This document shows, piece by piece, positions 24,202 through 32,544 of a stretch of DNA of 32,544 nt; within the stretch, counting starts at the first letter, position 1, and every line of letters starts with the position of its first letter. Under the pieces are notes generated by a model. That model had not been told where the DNA came from. It saw only the letters and a list, made by a program, of their open reading frames with translations, and did no database searches. The DNA is from Puniceibacterium sp. (lineage in GTDB: Bacteria; Pseudomonadota; Alphaproteobacteria; Rhodobacterales; Rhodobacteraceae), in assembly GCA_024636635.1 (NCBI GenBank), contig JAGXGV010000140.1, positions 1 to 32,544 on the forward strand, written 5' to 3'. A program made the translations under genes and the position numbers.

Positions 24202-25313
24202 GCTTTCTCAAGATCGACAACGTCACCAAACGCTATGGCGCCGTCGAGGTGCTGCACAGGGTCGACATCGACGTGCAGCAAGGCGAATTCCTGGTGCTTG
24301 TCGGGCCTTCGGGCTGTGGCAAGTCCACGCTGCTGAACATGATTGCGGGACTCGAGGAGATTTCGTCGGGCACCATCGCCATCAAGGACAAGCCGATGAA
24401 CGGTGTGCACCCGTCACAGCGCAACATCGCGATGGTGTTCCAGTCCTACGCGCTTTACCCCAACATGACCGTGGGCAAGAACATCACCTTTGGTCTGGAA
24501 ATGCATGGCGTTCCCAAGGCAGAACGTGACGCCAAACTGGGGAAAGTGGCCGACATGCTCCAGATCACGCCGCTGCTGGACCGCAAGCCCGGGCAACTTT
24601 CGGGGGGCCAGCGCCAGCGGGTCGCCATGGGTCGTGCGCTTGTCCGCGACCCCGATGTGTTCCTGTTCGACGAACCGTTGTCGAACCTTGACGCCAAGCT
24701 GCGCGTCGACATGCGCACCGAGATCAAGAAACTGCACCAGCGTCTTGGCACGACAATCGTCTACGTGACCCATGACCAGATCGAGGCGATGACCCTGTCC
24801 ACGCGCATTGCGGTGATGAACGGCGGCTATATCCAGCAGCTGGGCACGCCGCGGGAAATCTACGACACGCCGAACAATATCTTTGTCGCCGCCTTCATGG
24901 GCTCGCCCTCGATGAACCTGCTTGACGCGGTGATCCGCCTGGACGGTGACGATGCGGCGGTCGAGATTGCGGATGGCGACGGTGCGCCGGTCACCCTGCC
25001 GCTGCCGATCCCGGCGGCGCGTCTTCAGGGGCGTGATGGAACGAAGGTTGTCCTTGGCATCCGGCCCGAGGCGATCACTGATCCCGATGGTGCGGACAAA
25101 TCCGCCAATACGGTTGTCGCGCTGAAGAACGTAATCGACGTGACCGAGCCCGCGGGTTCCGACACCTTCGTAACGACGACGATGGCGGGCAAGGACGTGA
25201 TTGGCCGGATGCGCGCGGATGCCCATGTCCATGCCGGTGACAACGCCGATCTGGCCATCAACATGGACAAGGCGGTGATCTTTGACCCCAAGACCGAGGA
25301 CCGCATCGTCTGA
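24198..25313 (+). CDS. ugpC: Sugar ABC transporter ATP-binding protein (UgpC/MalK/GtsD type)
   Basis: 371-residue ATPase that powers GtsBC from the cytoplasmic face. Walker [10 protein letters not shown] (about 36-44), Q-loop [12 protein letters not shown], signature [15 protein letters not shown], Walker [15 protein letters not shown] and the switch histidine in [10 protein letters not shown] are intact. A C-terminal TOBE/MalK regulatory domain from about residue 240 includes [10 protein letters not shown] and a short ligand-like fold. ATPases of this subfamily can serve several sugar transporters. ATG 24198 was chosen over upstream in-frame starts because [14 protein letters not shown] is the usual N-terminus and GAAGGG precedes it. 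There is no obvious terminator in the 93-base gap before hss. Confidence 0.95.
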   Translation: MSFLKIDNVTKRYGAVEVLHRVDIDVQQGEFLVLVGPSGCGKSTLLNMIAGLEEISSGTIAIKDKPMNGVHPSQRNIAMVFQSYALYPNMTVGKNITFGLEMHGVPKAERDAKLGKVADMLQITPLLDRKPGQLSGGQRQRVAMGRALVRDPDVFLFDEPLSNLDAKLRVDMRTEIKKLHQRLGTTIVYVTHDQIEAMTLSTRIAVMNGGYIQQLGTPREIYDTPNNIFVAAFMGSPSMNLLDAVIRLDGDDAAVEIADGDGAPVTLPLPIPAARLQGRDGTKVVLGIRPEAITDPDGADKSANTVVALKNVIDVTEPAGSDTFVTTTMAGKDVIGRMRADAHVHAGDNADLAINMDKAVIFDPKTEDRIV

Positions 25314-25406
25314 AGCAAAGAGGCGTTCATTATCCGGGTATTCGCCGTTTCCCTTCGTGGCTGTACGGGTTAGGTAGTCTTCCGAACACGCTCAGGAGGT
25401 ATCCGG

Positions 25407-26828
25407 ATGACGCAGGACTTTCCCGTTTACGGTCGCATCGACGGCCCTGTCGTGATGATCGGCTTCGGCTCGATCGGGAAAGGCACCTGGCCGCTGATCC
25501 AACGGCATTTCGACTTTGATGCCGACAAGCTGACAGTGATCGAACCGGACAAGGCGCAGGCCAATTTCCTCAAACAGCATGGCCTGAAACATATTCAGAC
25601 TGCCTTGACCCGGGACAATTACCGCGAGGTGCTGGGCGATCTGTTTGCAGAGGGCCGCGGGTTCTGCGTCAATCTGTCGGTCGACACCTCGTCGCTGGAC
25701 CTGATGAAATTCTGCCGCGAACTGGGCGTGCTTTATATCGACACGGTGGTCGAACCCTGGGCGGGGTTCTATTTCGACACGCAGAACAATGCCGAACGGA
25801 CCAACTATGCCCTGCGCCAGAAAGTGCGGGATGAGGCGGCCGCCAATCCCGGCGGGCCCACCGCGGTCAGCTGCTGCGGCGCCAACCCCGGCATGGTCAG
25901 CTGGTTCGTCAAGGAGGCGTTGCTGACCCTTGCCCGCGATACTGGCAAGGACGCTGCCGCGCCGACGGATCGCACGGGCTGGGCCAAGCTCATGCAGACG
26001 CTCGGGGTCAAGGGGGTTCACATCGCGGAACGTGATACGCAGGCGCGGCGCGTTCCGCGTCCGCGCGGCACCTTCGTCAACACATGGTCGGTCGAGGGCT
26101 TCATTTCCGAGGGATTTCAGCCCGCCGAATTGGGCTGGGGTACACACGAAACCTGGTTTCCCGACAACGGCCACAGCCACGACACCGGCTGTCAGGCCGG
26201 GATCTGGATTGAACGCCCCGGCGCGATCACCCGTGTCCATACCTGGTGCCCGACGCCGGGTCCGCAGTTCGGCTATCTTGTCACCCACAACGAGGCGATT
26301 TCGATCTCGGACTACTACACTGTCGGCGATGCGGCCCAGCCCGAGTATCGTCCGACCTGCCACTATGCCTACCATCCCTCTGACGACGCGGTGCTGTCCC
26401 TGCACGAGATGTTCGGGTCGGGACGGCAGCAGACCAAACACCACATCCTGACCGAGGACGAAATTGTCGAGGGCATCGACGAACTGGGTGTGCTGTTGTT
26501 CGGCCACGAAAGGAACGCGCTTTGGTACGGTTCGCGCCTGTCCACCGCGGAAACCCGTGACCTCGCACCCTATCAGAACGCCACCGGCCTTCAGGTCAGT
26601 TCCGCCGTGCTGGCCGGCATGGTCTGGGCGCTGGAAAACCCGCAGGCCGGAATCGTCGAAACGGACGAAATGGACCACGCCCGATGTCTTGAGGTGCAGC
26701 GCCCCTATCTTGGCCCGGTCGAGGCGCATTACACCGACTGGACGCCGCTTCAGGATCGGTGGGAACACTTCCCCGAGGATATCGATGATTCCGACCCCTG
26801 GCAGTTCCGCAACGTGCTGGCAAGCTGA
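25407..26828 (+). CDS. hss: Homospermidine synthase
   Basis: 473-residue saccharopine-dehydrogenase-like enzyme that makes sym-homospermidine from two putrescines (or putrescine and spermidine) with NAD used and regenerated. The Rossmann motif VVMIGFGSIGKGTWPLI is at residues 15-31. VEPWAGFYFD, CCGANPGMVSWFVKEAL (active-site region), DTGCQAGIWIERPGA and ALWYGSRL match bacterial homospermidine synthases such as that of Blastochloris viridis (about 477 residues). GGAGG lies nine bases before the ATG. The 93-base upstream gap has no clear promoter. No ornithine decarboxylase lies beside it, so putrescine must come from elsewhere. A 122-base gap separates it from hisC. Confidence 0.95.
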   Translation: MTQDFPVYGRIDGPVVMIGFGSIGKGTWPLIQRHFDFDADKLTVIEPDKAQANFLKQHGLKHIQTALTRDNYREVLGDLFAEGRGFCVNLSVDTSSLDLMKFCRELGVLYIDTVVEPWAGFYFDTQNNAERTNYALRQKVRDEAAANPGGPTAVSCCGANPGMVSWFVKEALLTLARDTGKDAAAPTDRTGWAKLMQTLGVKGVHIAERDTQARRVPRPRGTFVNTWSVEGFISEGFQPAELGWGTHETWFPDNGHSHDTGCQAGIWIERPGAITRVHTWCPTPGPQFGYLVTHNEAISISDYYTVGDAAQPEYRPTCHYAYHPSDDAVLSLHEMFGSGRQQTKHHILTEDEIVEGIDELGVLLFGHERNALWYGSRLSTAETRDLAPYQNATGLQVSSAVLAGMVWALENPQAGIVETDEMDHARCLEVQRPYLGPVEAHYTDWTPLQDRWEHFPEDIDDSDPWQFRNVLAS

Positions 26829-26950
26829 CCGTCAACCGGGACGGCCTGTGCCGTACGCCGGGGACCGGGCGGGTTGCAACATCCGCGTGAACTTGCCGCT
26901 TTTCTTGGGCAACCCTGCCCGCTAAAGACATCACGGCAAGGAGACCGCAG

Positions 26951-28036
26951 ATGACACAGATCACGCCCCAGCCCGGTATCATGGACATTGCCCTGTATCA
27001 GGGCGGGATCGCGCATGTGGACGGGGTGTCCAACGTCGTCAAGCTCAGCTCGAACGAGAATCCGTTTGGCCCCAGCCCCGCCGCGATGGAGGCCGTGCGC
27101 CGGTCTGCGCATGAACTGCACCGCTATCCTAGCACCGACCATGCCAGCCTGCGACAGGCGATTGCCGAGGTACACGGGCTGAACCCCGAACGCATGATCT
27201 GCGGCGTCGGAAGTGACGAGATCATCCATTTCCTGTGCCAGTGTTATGCCGGGCCGGGCGACGAGGTGGTTCATTCCGTCCACGGTTTCGGCATGTACCG
27301 GATCAGCGCGCTGGCGGCCGGTGCGACCCCGGTCGAAGTTCCCGAAAGCGAACGCGTGACCGATGTCGATGCCTTTCTTGCCGGCTGTTCGGACCGGACG
27401 AAACTGGTCTTTGTCGCCAACCCGAACAACCCTACCGGCACCATGATCGGCATGGCCGAGGTCGAGCGGCTGGCCGAAGGCATCCCGCCGCAGGCCATTC
27501 TGGTGCTCGACGGCGCCTATGCCGAATATGTCGAAGGCTACGATGGCGGCGCCAAGCTGACGCAGGCGCGTGACAATGTCGTCATGACGCGCACCTTTTC
27601 CAAACTCTACGGTCTTGGCGGGCTGCGCGTCGGCTGGGGCTATGGACCGCAAGCGATCATTGACGTGCTGAACCGCATCCGCGGTCCGTTCAACCTGTCC
27701 ACGACCGCACTGGTCGCGGCCGAGGCGGCGGTGCGCGACCGGGCCTATGCCGACAAGTGCCGGGCAGAAAACGCGCGGATGCGGTCCTGGCTGTCCGAGG
27801 CGCTGGCCGAACATGGCGTGGCATCCGACACCTCGACCGCGAATTTTGTGCTCGCCCGGTTCGGCAGCCAGGACGAGGCCGAGGCCTGTGATCTCTACCT
27901 GCAAAGCCAGGGCCTGATCGTGCGGCGCGTGGCGGGCTACAAGCTGCCCAACGCGCTGCGCATCACGGTGGGCGACGAATCCTCGTGCCGCCGGGTGGCC
28001 CATGCCGTCGGGCTGTTCAAGGCAGGCCAGAGATGA
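26951..28036 (+). CDS. hisC: Histidinol-phosphate/aromatic aminotransferase
   Basis: 361-residue fold-type I PLP enzyme of the HisC family, which transaminates imidazole-acetol phosphate in histidine synthesis and often also phenylpyruvate, hydroxyphenylpyruvate or prephenate. Visible are [13 protein letters not shown] (31-43), [22 protein letters not shown] (cofactor aspartate and tyrosine) and the Schiff-base lysine in [16 protein letters not shown] (Lys218). AAGGAGA precedes the ATG. The stop overlaps the tyrC start (ATGA). The direct pairing with tyrC suggests its main role here may be the transamination step to tyrosine and phenylalanine. Confidence 0.93.
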   Translation: MTQITPQPGIMDIALYQGGIAHVDGVSNVVKLSSNENPFGPSPAAMEAVRRSAHELHRYPSTDHASLRQAIAEVHGLNPERMICGVGSDEIIHFLCQCYAGPGDEVVHSVHGFGMYRISALAAGATPVEVPESERVTDVDAFLAGCSDRTKLVFVANPNNPTGTMIGMAEVERLAEGIPPQAILVLDGAYAEYVEGYDGGAKLTQARDNVVMTRTFSKLYGLGGLRVGWGYGPQAIIDVLNRIRGPFNLSTTALVAAEAAVRDRAYADKCRAENARMRSWLSEALAEHGVASDTSTANFVLARFGSQDEAEACDLYLQSQGLIVRRVAGYKLPNALRITVGDESSCRRVAHAVGLFKAGQR

Positions 28037-28965
28037 GCACCGGGAACAGTCCGCTTTACCCCCGCGTCGCCCTGATCGGGCTTGGCCTCATTGCGTCGTC
28101 GATGTTCTGGGCGATGAAGCGGCGCAATGTGGCGGGCCATGTCACCGGCTATGCCCGGTCCGGCGCGACCCGCGACACGGCGCGGCGTATCGGCCTGTGC
28201 GATACGGTCTGCGACAGCGCGGCCGACGCGGTAAAGGACGCCGATCTGGTCGTGCTTTGCGTCCCGGTGGGTGCGATGGGTGATGTGGCCCGCGAAATCG
28301 GCCCGCATCTAAAGCCCGGTTGCACGGTGACGGATGTGGGTTCAGTCAAGAAGACGGTGATCGAGGCGGTCGCGCCGCACCTGCCAGCGGGCGTGCATTT
28401 CGTGCCCGGGCACCCGCTGGCCGGCACGGAACACTCCGGCCCCGAATCCGGCTTTGCAAGCCTGTTCGACAACCGCTGGTGCCTGCTGGTCCCGGTCGAA
28501 GGAACCGATCCCGAGGCGGTCGGCACGCTCAGCCGCTATTGGCAGGCGCTGGGCGCGAATGTCGAAGTGATGGATGCCGACCATCACGACCTTGTCCTGG
28601 CCGTCACCAGCCACACGCCGCACCTGATCGCTTACACGATGGTCGGTGTGGCCGACGACCTGCGCCGCGTCACCGACAGCGAGGTGATCAAGTATTCCGC
28701 CGCCGGCTTCCGCGACTTTACCCGCATCGCGGCCTCTGATCCGACCATGTGGCGCGACGTGTTCCTGAACAACAAGGACGCCACGCTTGAGATCCTCGGG
28801 CGCTTTACCGAAGAGCTGTTTGCCTTGCAGCGGGCCATCCGCACCGGCGATGGCGACCACCTTCACGCCTATTTTACGCGCACGCGCGCCATCCGTCGTG
28901 GTATCATCGAAGCCGGACAGGACACGGACGCTCCGGATTTCGGGCGGGCCAAGACGGAGCGCTAA
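28033..28965 (+). CDS. tyrC: Prephenate/arogenate dehydrogenase (cyclohexadienyl dehydrogenase)
   Basis: 310-residue NAD(P)-dependent enzyme that oxidatively decarboxylates prephenate or arogenate in tyrosine synthesis. The N-terminal Rossmann turn is [20 protein letters not shown], with alanine where the third glycine is common. [26 protein letters not shown] and [16 protein letters not shown] (substrate site histidine) follow, and the helical C-terminal dimerisation domain includes [17 protein letters not shown] 28033 was chosen because it forms ATGA with the hisC stop and gives the family N-terminus; GGCCAGAG is a modest ribosome site. Its own stop shares a base with the next start (TAATG). 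Confidence 0.93.
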   Translation: MSTGNSPLYPRVALIGLGLIASSMFWAMKRRNVAGHVTGYARSGATRDTARRIGLCDTVCDSAADAVKDADLVVLCVPVGAMGDVAREIGPHLKPGCTVTDVGSVKKTVIEAVAPHLPAGVHFVPGHPLAGTEHSGPESGFASLFDNRWCLLVPVEGTDPEAVGTLSRYWQALGANVEVMDADHHDLVLAVTSHTPHLIAYTMVGVADDLRRVTDSEVIKYSAAGFRDFTRIAASDPTMWRDVFLNNKDATLEILGRFTEELFALQRAIRTGDGDHLHAYFTRTRAIRRGIIEAGQDTDAPDFGRAKTER

Positions 28966-29879
28966 TGCGGTTTCTTATCAACAGCTTGCTGATCATCTCT
29001 CTTGCCTCACCTGTCGCCGCGCAGGCCCCTGCATCCTCTCTTCGGCCCGTGGCCCGGATGACATCCGGTGCCGAGCCGGTCACCCAGGCGCAAACCGACG
29101 CCACCCAGACCCGCCTGTCGGCAGAAAGCCGCCCAGCCGTCCGGCCCGAAATCTCTGAACCGGCGCTGGCGGACCGGCTGCTGACACGGATGCAGGGGTT
29201 GGAACCGGTAGAGCGCAGCGCACTGCTGCCCGAACTGGAACAGGTCCGCGCCTTTGCCGCGGCCTCGTCGCTTGCGATCCGCAAGGCGCTGCGCCCGACC
29301 TTGCGCCCCGGCGCGATCGTGCGGAAGGCTATGGCCCAGCGTCAGGACGAGGCGCGCGGCGCAATCTGCGGCGACCCCAGGCTTCAGGGCAAACGCATCG
29401 GTTTTGTGCCTGGACGGATCAGCGGCTGCGGCATCGACGATGCGGTCCGGTTGCGGTCGGTGAACGGCATCGCGCTGAGCCAGCAGGCGACGATCGACTG
29501 CGTGACCGCGAGGACGCTCAAACGCTGGGTGGACACGGCGCTTGCCCCTGCGGTCGGATCCCGTGGCGGTGGCGTCGCGCAGATCAATGTTGCGGCACAT
29601 TATGCCTGCCGGGGGCGCAACAACCAGCGCGGCGCGAAGATATCGGAACACGGCAAGGGCCGCGCCATCGACATATCGGGCATACGCCTGCGCGACGGGA
29701 CAGAGATCACCGTTCTGGACGGCTGGAACTCACGCAGGGACGGTCCCCTGCTCAAGAAACTACACCGCGCGGCCTGCGGTCCGTTCGGCACGGTGCTGGG
29801 CCCGGGATCCGACGGGTTCCACGAAGATCATTTCCATTTCGACACGGCCCGCCACCGCAACGGATCGTATTGCCGCTGA
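28965..29879 (+). CDS. Exported extensin-like protein with D-Ala-D-Ala-peptidase-type zinc motifs
   Basis: 304-residue protein with a signal peptide ([20 protein letters not shown], cleavage near residue 20), a low-complexity Thr/Ala/Arg-rich linker to about residue 125, then an extensin-like C-terminal domain (pfam06904 type). The domain has CGDPRLQGKRIG, GCGIDDAVRL and five conserved cysteines. SEHGKGRAIDISG (227-239) and HEDHFHFD (286-293) match the SxHxxGxAxD and HxDHxHxD zinc motifs of LAS-type (M15/VanY-like) peptidases. A periplasmic peptidoglycan or cell-wall peptidase role is inferred; the family is not well studied. It starts at TAATG, overlapping tyrC by one base. Confidence 0.85.
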   Translation: MRFLINSLLIISLASPVAAQAPASSLRPVARMTSGAEPVTQAQTDATQTRLSAESRPAVRPEISEPALADRLLTRMQGLEPVERSALLPELEQVRAFAAASSLAIRKALRPTLRPGAIVRKAMAQRQDEARGAICGDPRLQGKRIGFVPGRISGCGIDDAVRLRSVNGIALSQQATIDCVTARTLKRWVDTALAPAVGSRGGGVAQINVAAHYACRGRNNQRGAKISEHGKGRAIDISGIRLRDGTEITVLDGWNSRRDGPLLKKLHRAACGPFGTVLGPGSDGFHEDHFHFDTARHRNGSYCR

Positions 29880-29960
29880 CCGCGCCTTGACACTTGCCGC
29901 CTGCCGACCGAAGACGGTCAGCGGGCGTGCGCATACGCCATAACGAGAGAAGAGGTGAGC

Positions 29961-30008
29961 ATGGCCCGCTTGGCCCGGCACGGATCACCGGCTCTGCCCG
30001 CATGGTAG
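29961..30008 (+). CDS. Possible 15-residue mini-ORF overlapping the AbrB-family gene start
   Basis: ATG to TAG, encoding MARLARHGSPALPAW, with AGAGG five bases before the ATG. It ends seven bases into the next gene, in another frame. The following gene has no ribosome site of its own, so this mini-ORF may supply ribosomes by coupling. No domain is recognisable. Confidence 0.35.
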   Translation: MARLARHGSPALPAW

Positions 30009-31096
30009 TTGCCAGAAACAGGGACACCCAGCTTCGCACGCTGACGCGCCGCGCCCTTTGGGGCCATATCGCCACAGCATTGGCGCTGGGCCTGGCAGGG
30101 GGCCTGTTGTTCAACTGGCTGGGGGCGCCGCTGCCCTGGATGCTGGGGCCGATGATCCTGAACACCATCGCTGCGGTCCTGAACGCACCCATACGCCCGC
30201 CGATCCGGGTGCGCCCCTATGTGGTCGTCGTGATCGGCGTCATGCTGGGCGCGGGATTCAAACCCGAGGTGATATCGCAGGCAGGCGACTGGGTGTTGTC
30301 CTTTACCTTTCTGGGCCTCTATCTGGCGGTGTCCTGCGTGCTTGTGGTGCCGTTCTACCGCCGTTTCGGAGGTTTCGACACGGTCACCGCCTATTTCGCG
30401 GGTATGCCCGGTGGCCTGAATGAAATGATCCTGATCGGGCGCGATTTTGGCGGTGACGACGCAAGGATCGCTTTGGCCCATGCGGCGCGCATCGTGATTG
30501 TCGTCTCGCTGATCGCGGTCTGGTTCCGTCTGGTCGCAGGCTATGATCTGGGGGACCGGTCGCAGTTCGGAGTTGCCTTTTCGGACATTCCCGCGCTCGA
30601 TCTGGCCGTTCTGCTGGCTTGCGGGGTCGTCGGCTTTTACCTCGGACCGCTGTTGCGTCTGCCTGCGCCGACGCTGATCGGCCCGATGCTGGTCAGCGCC
30701 GTGGCGCATCTGGCGGGTCTGGCCAGCAATCCGCCGCCGTCGGAACTCGTGCTGGTGGCGCAGTTGATACTGGGCACGATCATCGGCTGCCGCTTTGTCG
30801 GTTCAAAGGCGCGTGACATCGGCCATGCGCTGCTGCTGAGCCTTGGGGCGACCCTGATCATGCTGACGGTCACCGTGGTCTTTGCCGTGCTGTTCCACGA
30901 GCTGTTCGGCCAGACTACCGAACAGGTGCTGCTGGCCTATTCCCCCGGCGGTCTGGCCGCGATGAGCCTTGTCGCGCTCGCCATGAATGCCGAGGTCGCC
31001 TATGTGGCCAGCCATCATGTGGTGCGCATCACGATGGTGATCCTGGTGGCGCCGCTGGTCTTTCGCTGGCTTCAGGCGCGGGCGGCGCGCAAGTAA
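30002..31096 (+). CDS. AbrB-family (pfam05145) integral membrane protein
   Basis: 364-residue membrane protein with about ten hydrophobic segments in two similar halves. Each half has a G/P-rich helix: APLPWMLGPMILNTIAAVL near residues 41-60 and LPAPTLIGPMLVSAVAHLAG near 220-239. AGMPGGLNEMILIGRDFGGD and its second-half counterpart YSPGGLAAMSLVALAMNAE are diagnostic for the family once annotated as ammonia monooxygenase, now regarded as a transporter of unknown substrate. This is not the AbrB DNA-binding protein. The frame is open upstream to 29894, but the family match begins soon after the ATG at 30002. No ribosome site precedes it; a mini-ORF overlaps. It may share a transcript with the extensin-like gene 122 bases upstream. 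Confidence 0.88.
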   Translation: MVVARNRDTQLRTLTRRALWGHIATALALGLAGGLLFNWLGAPLPWMLGPMILNTIAAVLNAPIRPPIRVRPYVVVVIGVMLGAGFKPEVISQAGDWVLSFTFLGLYLAVSCVLVVPFYRRFGGFDTVTAYFAGMPGGLNEMILIGRDFGGDDARIALAHAARIVIVVSLIAVWFRLVAGYDLGDRSQFGVAFSDIPALDLAVLLACGVVGFYLGPLLRLPAPTLIGPMLVSAVAHLAGLASNPPPSELVLVAQLILGTIIGCRFVGSKARDIGHALLLSLGATLIMLTVTVVFAVLFHELFGQTTEQVLLAYSPGGLAAMSLVALAMNAEVAYVASHHVVRITMVILVAPLVFRWLQARAARK

Positions 31097-31290
31097 TGCC
31101 CGCGTCGCGGGGCCTCTGGCGGCGGATTGCCCTGTGCCGATCAGGCCGCAGGCACTGGCATCCGGTGTCGGCGCAGACAGACGATCCGGTCAGCGGTTAT
31201 GCGTTCAGCGGGGACACGATCTTTGTGTTGCCACCACAAAGCACGCAAAATCCCGATATGGTGGTGAATGGCAGGATACTGACGGTCTGA
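31096..31290 (+). CDS. Doubtful small hypothetical protein
   Basis: 64-codon frame whose ATG overlaps the AbrB-family stop (TAATG), the same junction style as tyrC/extensin. The product is basic at the N-terminus (RGLWRRIALCRSGRRHWH) and then neutral, with DTIFVLPPQST near residue 40-51. I recognise no domain, signal peptide or membrane segment. Third-position G/C preference weakens toward the end. It may be real by virtue of coupling or simply an open frame in a GC-rich gap; without it, 31097-31350 would be non-coding. Confidence 0.35.
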   Translation: MPASRGLWRRIALCRSGRRHWHPVSAQTDDPVSGYAFSGDTIFVLPPQSTQNPDMVVNGRILTV

Positions 31291-31298
31291 TCCGTCAG
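31279..31298 (+). terminator. Short hairpin at the end of the plus-strand run
   Basis: CTGACGG pairs with CCGTCAG around a six-base loop that contains the stop codon of the small ORF. No T run follows. It lies between convergent units and may be a weak terminator. Confidence 0.3.
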
Positions 31299-31350
31299 CA
31301 CGGCGCGTGGGGGCACGCGGTCCGGAGGTGGGGCAGGGGGCTGTCCCGCC

Positions 31351-31908
31351 TCAGCTGTTGGGGATCAGCGCCCGCAGCATCGCCTTTGCGCTGTCGGAAT
31401 TCCACTCTGCATCGCCCTGAAGCCTGCCGACCTCCTGGCCTTCGGGGTCAAGGATCAGAGTGATGGGCAAGCCCAGCACCGACATCTCGCGCGCCAGCGC
31501 CGATTTTGGATCGCGGTGCAGCGGCAGGTTGGTGACGCCGATCTCTTCAAAGAACTTTTCCATGGCGGCGGGCGGGTTGCGCCCGGTGGCAATGGTCACG
31601 ACCTCGAACTCTTCACCGCCCAGTTCCGTCTGAAGTTCTGCCAGCATGGGCATTTCCTTGCGGCAGGGTGCGCACCATGTCGCCCAGAAATTCACCAGCA
31701 CCCATTTGCCCTGATAGTCCGCAAGCGTCAGAGGCTCACCCTCGAAAGTCGTGAACTCCGACGTTCCGGCCGCCTGCGGTTCGGCGTGGAAGTTCATCTT
31801 CTTCATGTCGCCTTCGCGCAGCGCGGCGGCGGCGTCCAGATCAGCAAGGGCCGGGTTTGCAAGAACCACAAGGCCGGTATAGACGAGCGCGTGAAGAAAC
31901 CGTTTCAT
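31351..31908 (-). CDS. tlpA: Periplasmic TlpA-like thiol:disulfide thioredoxin
   Basis: 185-residue exported thioredoxin-fold protein. The signal or anchor segment is [19 protein letters not shown] (residues 2-20, possible cleavage near ALAD). The redox motif WCAPC is in [17 protein letters not shown] (Cys79, Cys82), the cis-proline loop is [14 protein letters not shown], and the TlpA-type insert [15 protein letters not shown] is present. Relatives keep periplasmic cysteines reduced, for example in cytochrome c or cytochrome oxidase assembly; which client applies here is unknown. GGAGG lies five bases before the ATG. It is head to head with argH, 23 bases between the starts. Confidence 0.9.
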   Translation of the reverse strand: MKRFLHALVYTGLVVLANPALADLDAAAALREGDMKKMNFHAEPQAAGTSEFTTFEGEPLTLADYQGKWVLVNFWATWCAPCRKEMPMLAELQTELGGEEFEVVTIATGRNPPAAMEKFFEEIGVTNLPLHRDPKSALAREMSVLGLPITLILDPEGQEVGRLQGDAEWNSDSAKAMLRALIPNS

Positions 31909-31931
31909 TTTGCCTCCGAAGGGCTTTGCTT

Positions 31932-32544
31932 ATGTCTGATACAACCTCGAACCAGATGTGGGGTGGCCGTTTCGCCGCGGGCCCGGACGCGATCATGGAG
32001 GCGATCAATGCCTCGATCGGATACGATCAGCGGATGGCGGCGCAGGATATTGCCGGGTCGAGAGCCCATGCCGCGATGCTGGCCGCGACCGGTATCCTGA
32101 GTGATAGCGATGCGGCGGCCATTCGGGAAGGCCTGCTCACGGTGTTGTCAGAGATTGAAACGGGGCAGTTCGCCTTTTCCACGGCGCTGGAAGACATCCA
32201 CATGAATGTCGAGGCGCGGCTGAAAGAGGTGATCGGCGCGCCTGCGGGGCGGTTGCACACAGCACGCTCGCGCAATGATCAGGTGGCAACGGATTTCCGG
32301 CTGTGGGTGCGCGATCAGATCGATGCGGCGATGGCGGGGATCACGGCGCTGCAGCGCGCCTTTCTGACGCAGGCCGAGGCGGGGGCGGATTGGGTGATGC
32401 CAGGGTTTACCCATCTGCAGACAGCACAGCCCGTGACATGGGGCCATCACATGATGGCCTATGTCGAGATGCTGGGCCGGGATGCGTCGCGTTTTGCCGA
32501 TGCGCGGGTGCGGATGAATGAATGCCCGCTGGGTGCCGCAGCAC
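31932..32544 (+). CDS. argH: Argininosuccinate lyase, N-terminal part
   Basis: Frame from ATG 31932 to the window edge, 204 complete codons of an expected roughly 465. The enzyme splits argininosuccinate to arginine and fumarate. The N-terminus [20 protein letters not shown], the substrate-binding [11 protein letters not shown] and [17 protein letters not shown], and the histidine-bearing [18 protein letters not shown] are diagnostic. GAAGGG lies nine bases before the ATG. No stop or frameshift is seen in the visible part. Its promoter must overlap the 5' end of tlpA because only 23 bases separate the start codons. Confidence 0.96.
   Translation, partial: MSDTTSNQMWGGRFAAGPDAIMEAINASIGYDQRMAAQDIAGSRAHAAMLAATGILSDSDAAAIREGLLTVLSEIETGQFAFSTALEDIHMNVEARLKEVIGAPAGRLHTARSRNDQVATDFRLWVRDQIDAAMAGITALQRAFLTQAEAGADWVMPGFTHLQTAQPVTWGHHMMAYVEMLGRDASRFADARVRMNECPLGAAA

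Noticed and set aside
25392-26768. 458-codon open frame on the minus strand opposite hss
   Set aside because: Shadow of homospermidine synthase. No recognisable motif and amino-acid composition typical of antisense frames.
26750-28003. 417-codon minus-strand frame opposite hisC
   Set aside because: Overlaps a gene with clear PLP-enzyme motifs; no own ribosome site or domain.
31134-31463. 109-codon plus-strand frame after the AbrB-family gene
   Set aside because: Starts inside another frame, runs into the 3' end of tlpA, and has no ribosome site or motif.

Overview
The window looks like chromosomal DNA of an alphaproteobacterium of the Rhodobacteraceae/roseobacter type. The evidence is GC-rich coding with strong G/C third-position bias (judged by eye, not computed), a Rhizobium/roseobacter-style glycerol ABC system, eutB/eutC ectoine-catabolism genes in the asnC-ssd-atf context known from Ruegeria pomeroyi, a bacterial homospermidine synthase, and a tlpA-argH pair. 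I see no rRNA, tRNA, CRISPR array, transposase, integrase or phage gene. It reads as metabolic core and accessory chromosome with short spacers. The longest gene-free stretches are 12947-13177, 20844-21053 and 9302-9499, all below 300 bases.

Layout. (1) 1-6216, plus strand: the end of a glycerol ABC transporter operon (two permeases, a small exported SH3-like protein, a DUF2160 membrane protein and the binding protein), a very strong terminator, then glycerol kinase and class I fructose-1,6-bisphosphatase. Together these take glycerol in, phosphorylate it and send it toward gluconeogenesis. (2) 6359-12946, minus strand: galM, then eutB-eutC-asnC-ssd-atf. This is a reduced ectoine/hydroxyectoine catabolic cluster; the ring hydrolase, deacetylase, eutA, enuR and uptake genes are absent from this locus. 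(3) 13178-15426: an MFS transporter convergent with trhO (tRNA uridine hydroxylation). (4) 15539-19796, plus strand: pncA, a membrane-bound hybrid histidine kinase, and pncB. The two nicotinamide/nicotinate salvage enzymes flank a sensor kinase.

(5) 19800-25313: a divergent LacI-family regulator and a GtsABCD-type glucose/sugar ABC transporter, with two operator-like CGTTACAA sites between them, a stem-loop between gtsA and gtsB, and a 15-codon mini-ORF before the ATPase gene. (6) 25407-31290, plus strand: hss (homospermidine synthase), then a tightly packed hisC-tyrC-extensin-like set with overlapping stops and starts, an AbrB-family membrane protein, and a doubtful 64-codon ORF. (7) 31351-32544: tlpA-like thioredoxin and argH head to head with only 23 bases between start codons; argH runs off the window.

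No obviously new defence or mobile system is present. The points most worth a second look are the reduced eut cluster, the pncA-kinase-pncB arrangement, a perfect 34-base palindrome between ssd and atf, and two 15-codon mini-ORFs whose stops overlap the next gene's start.
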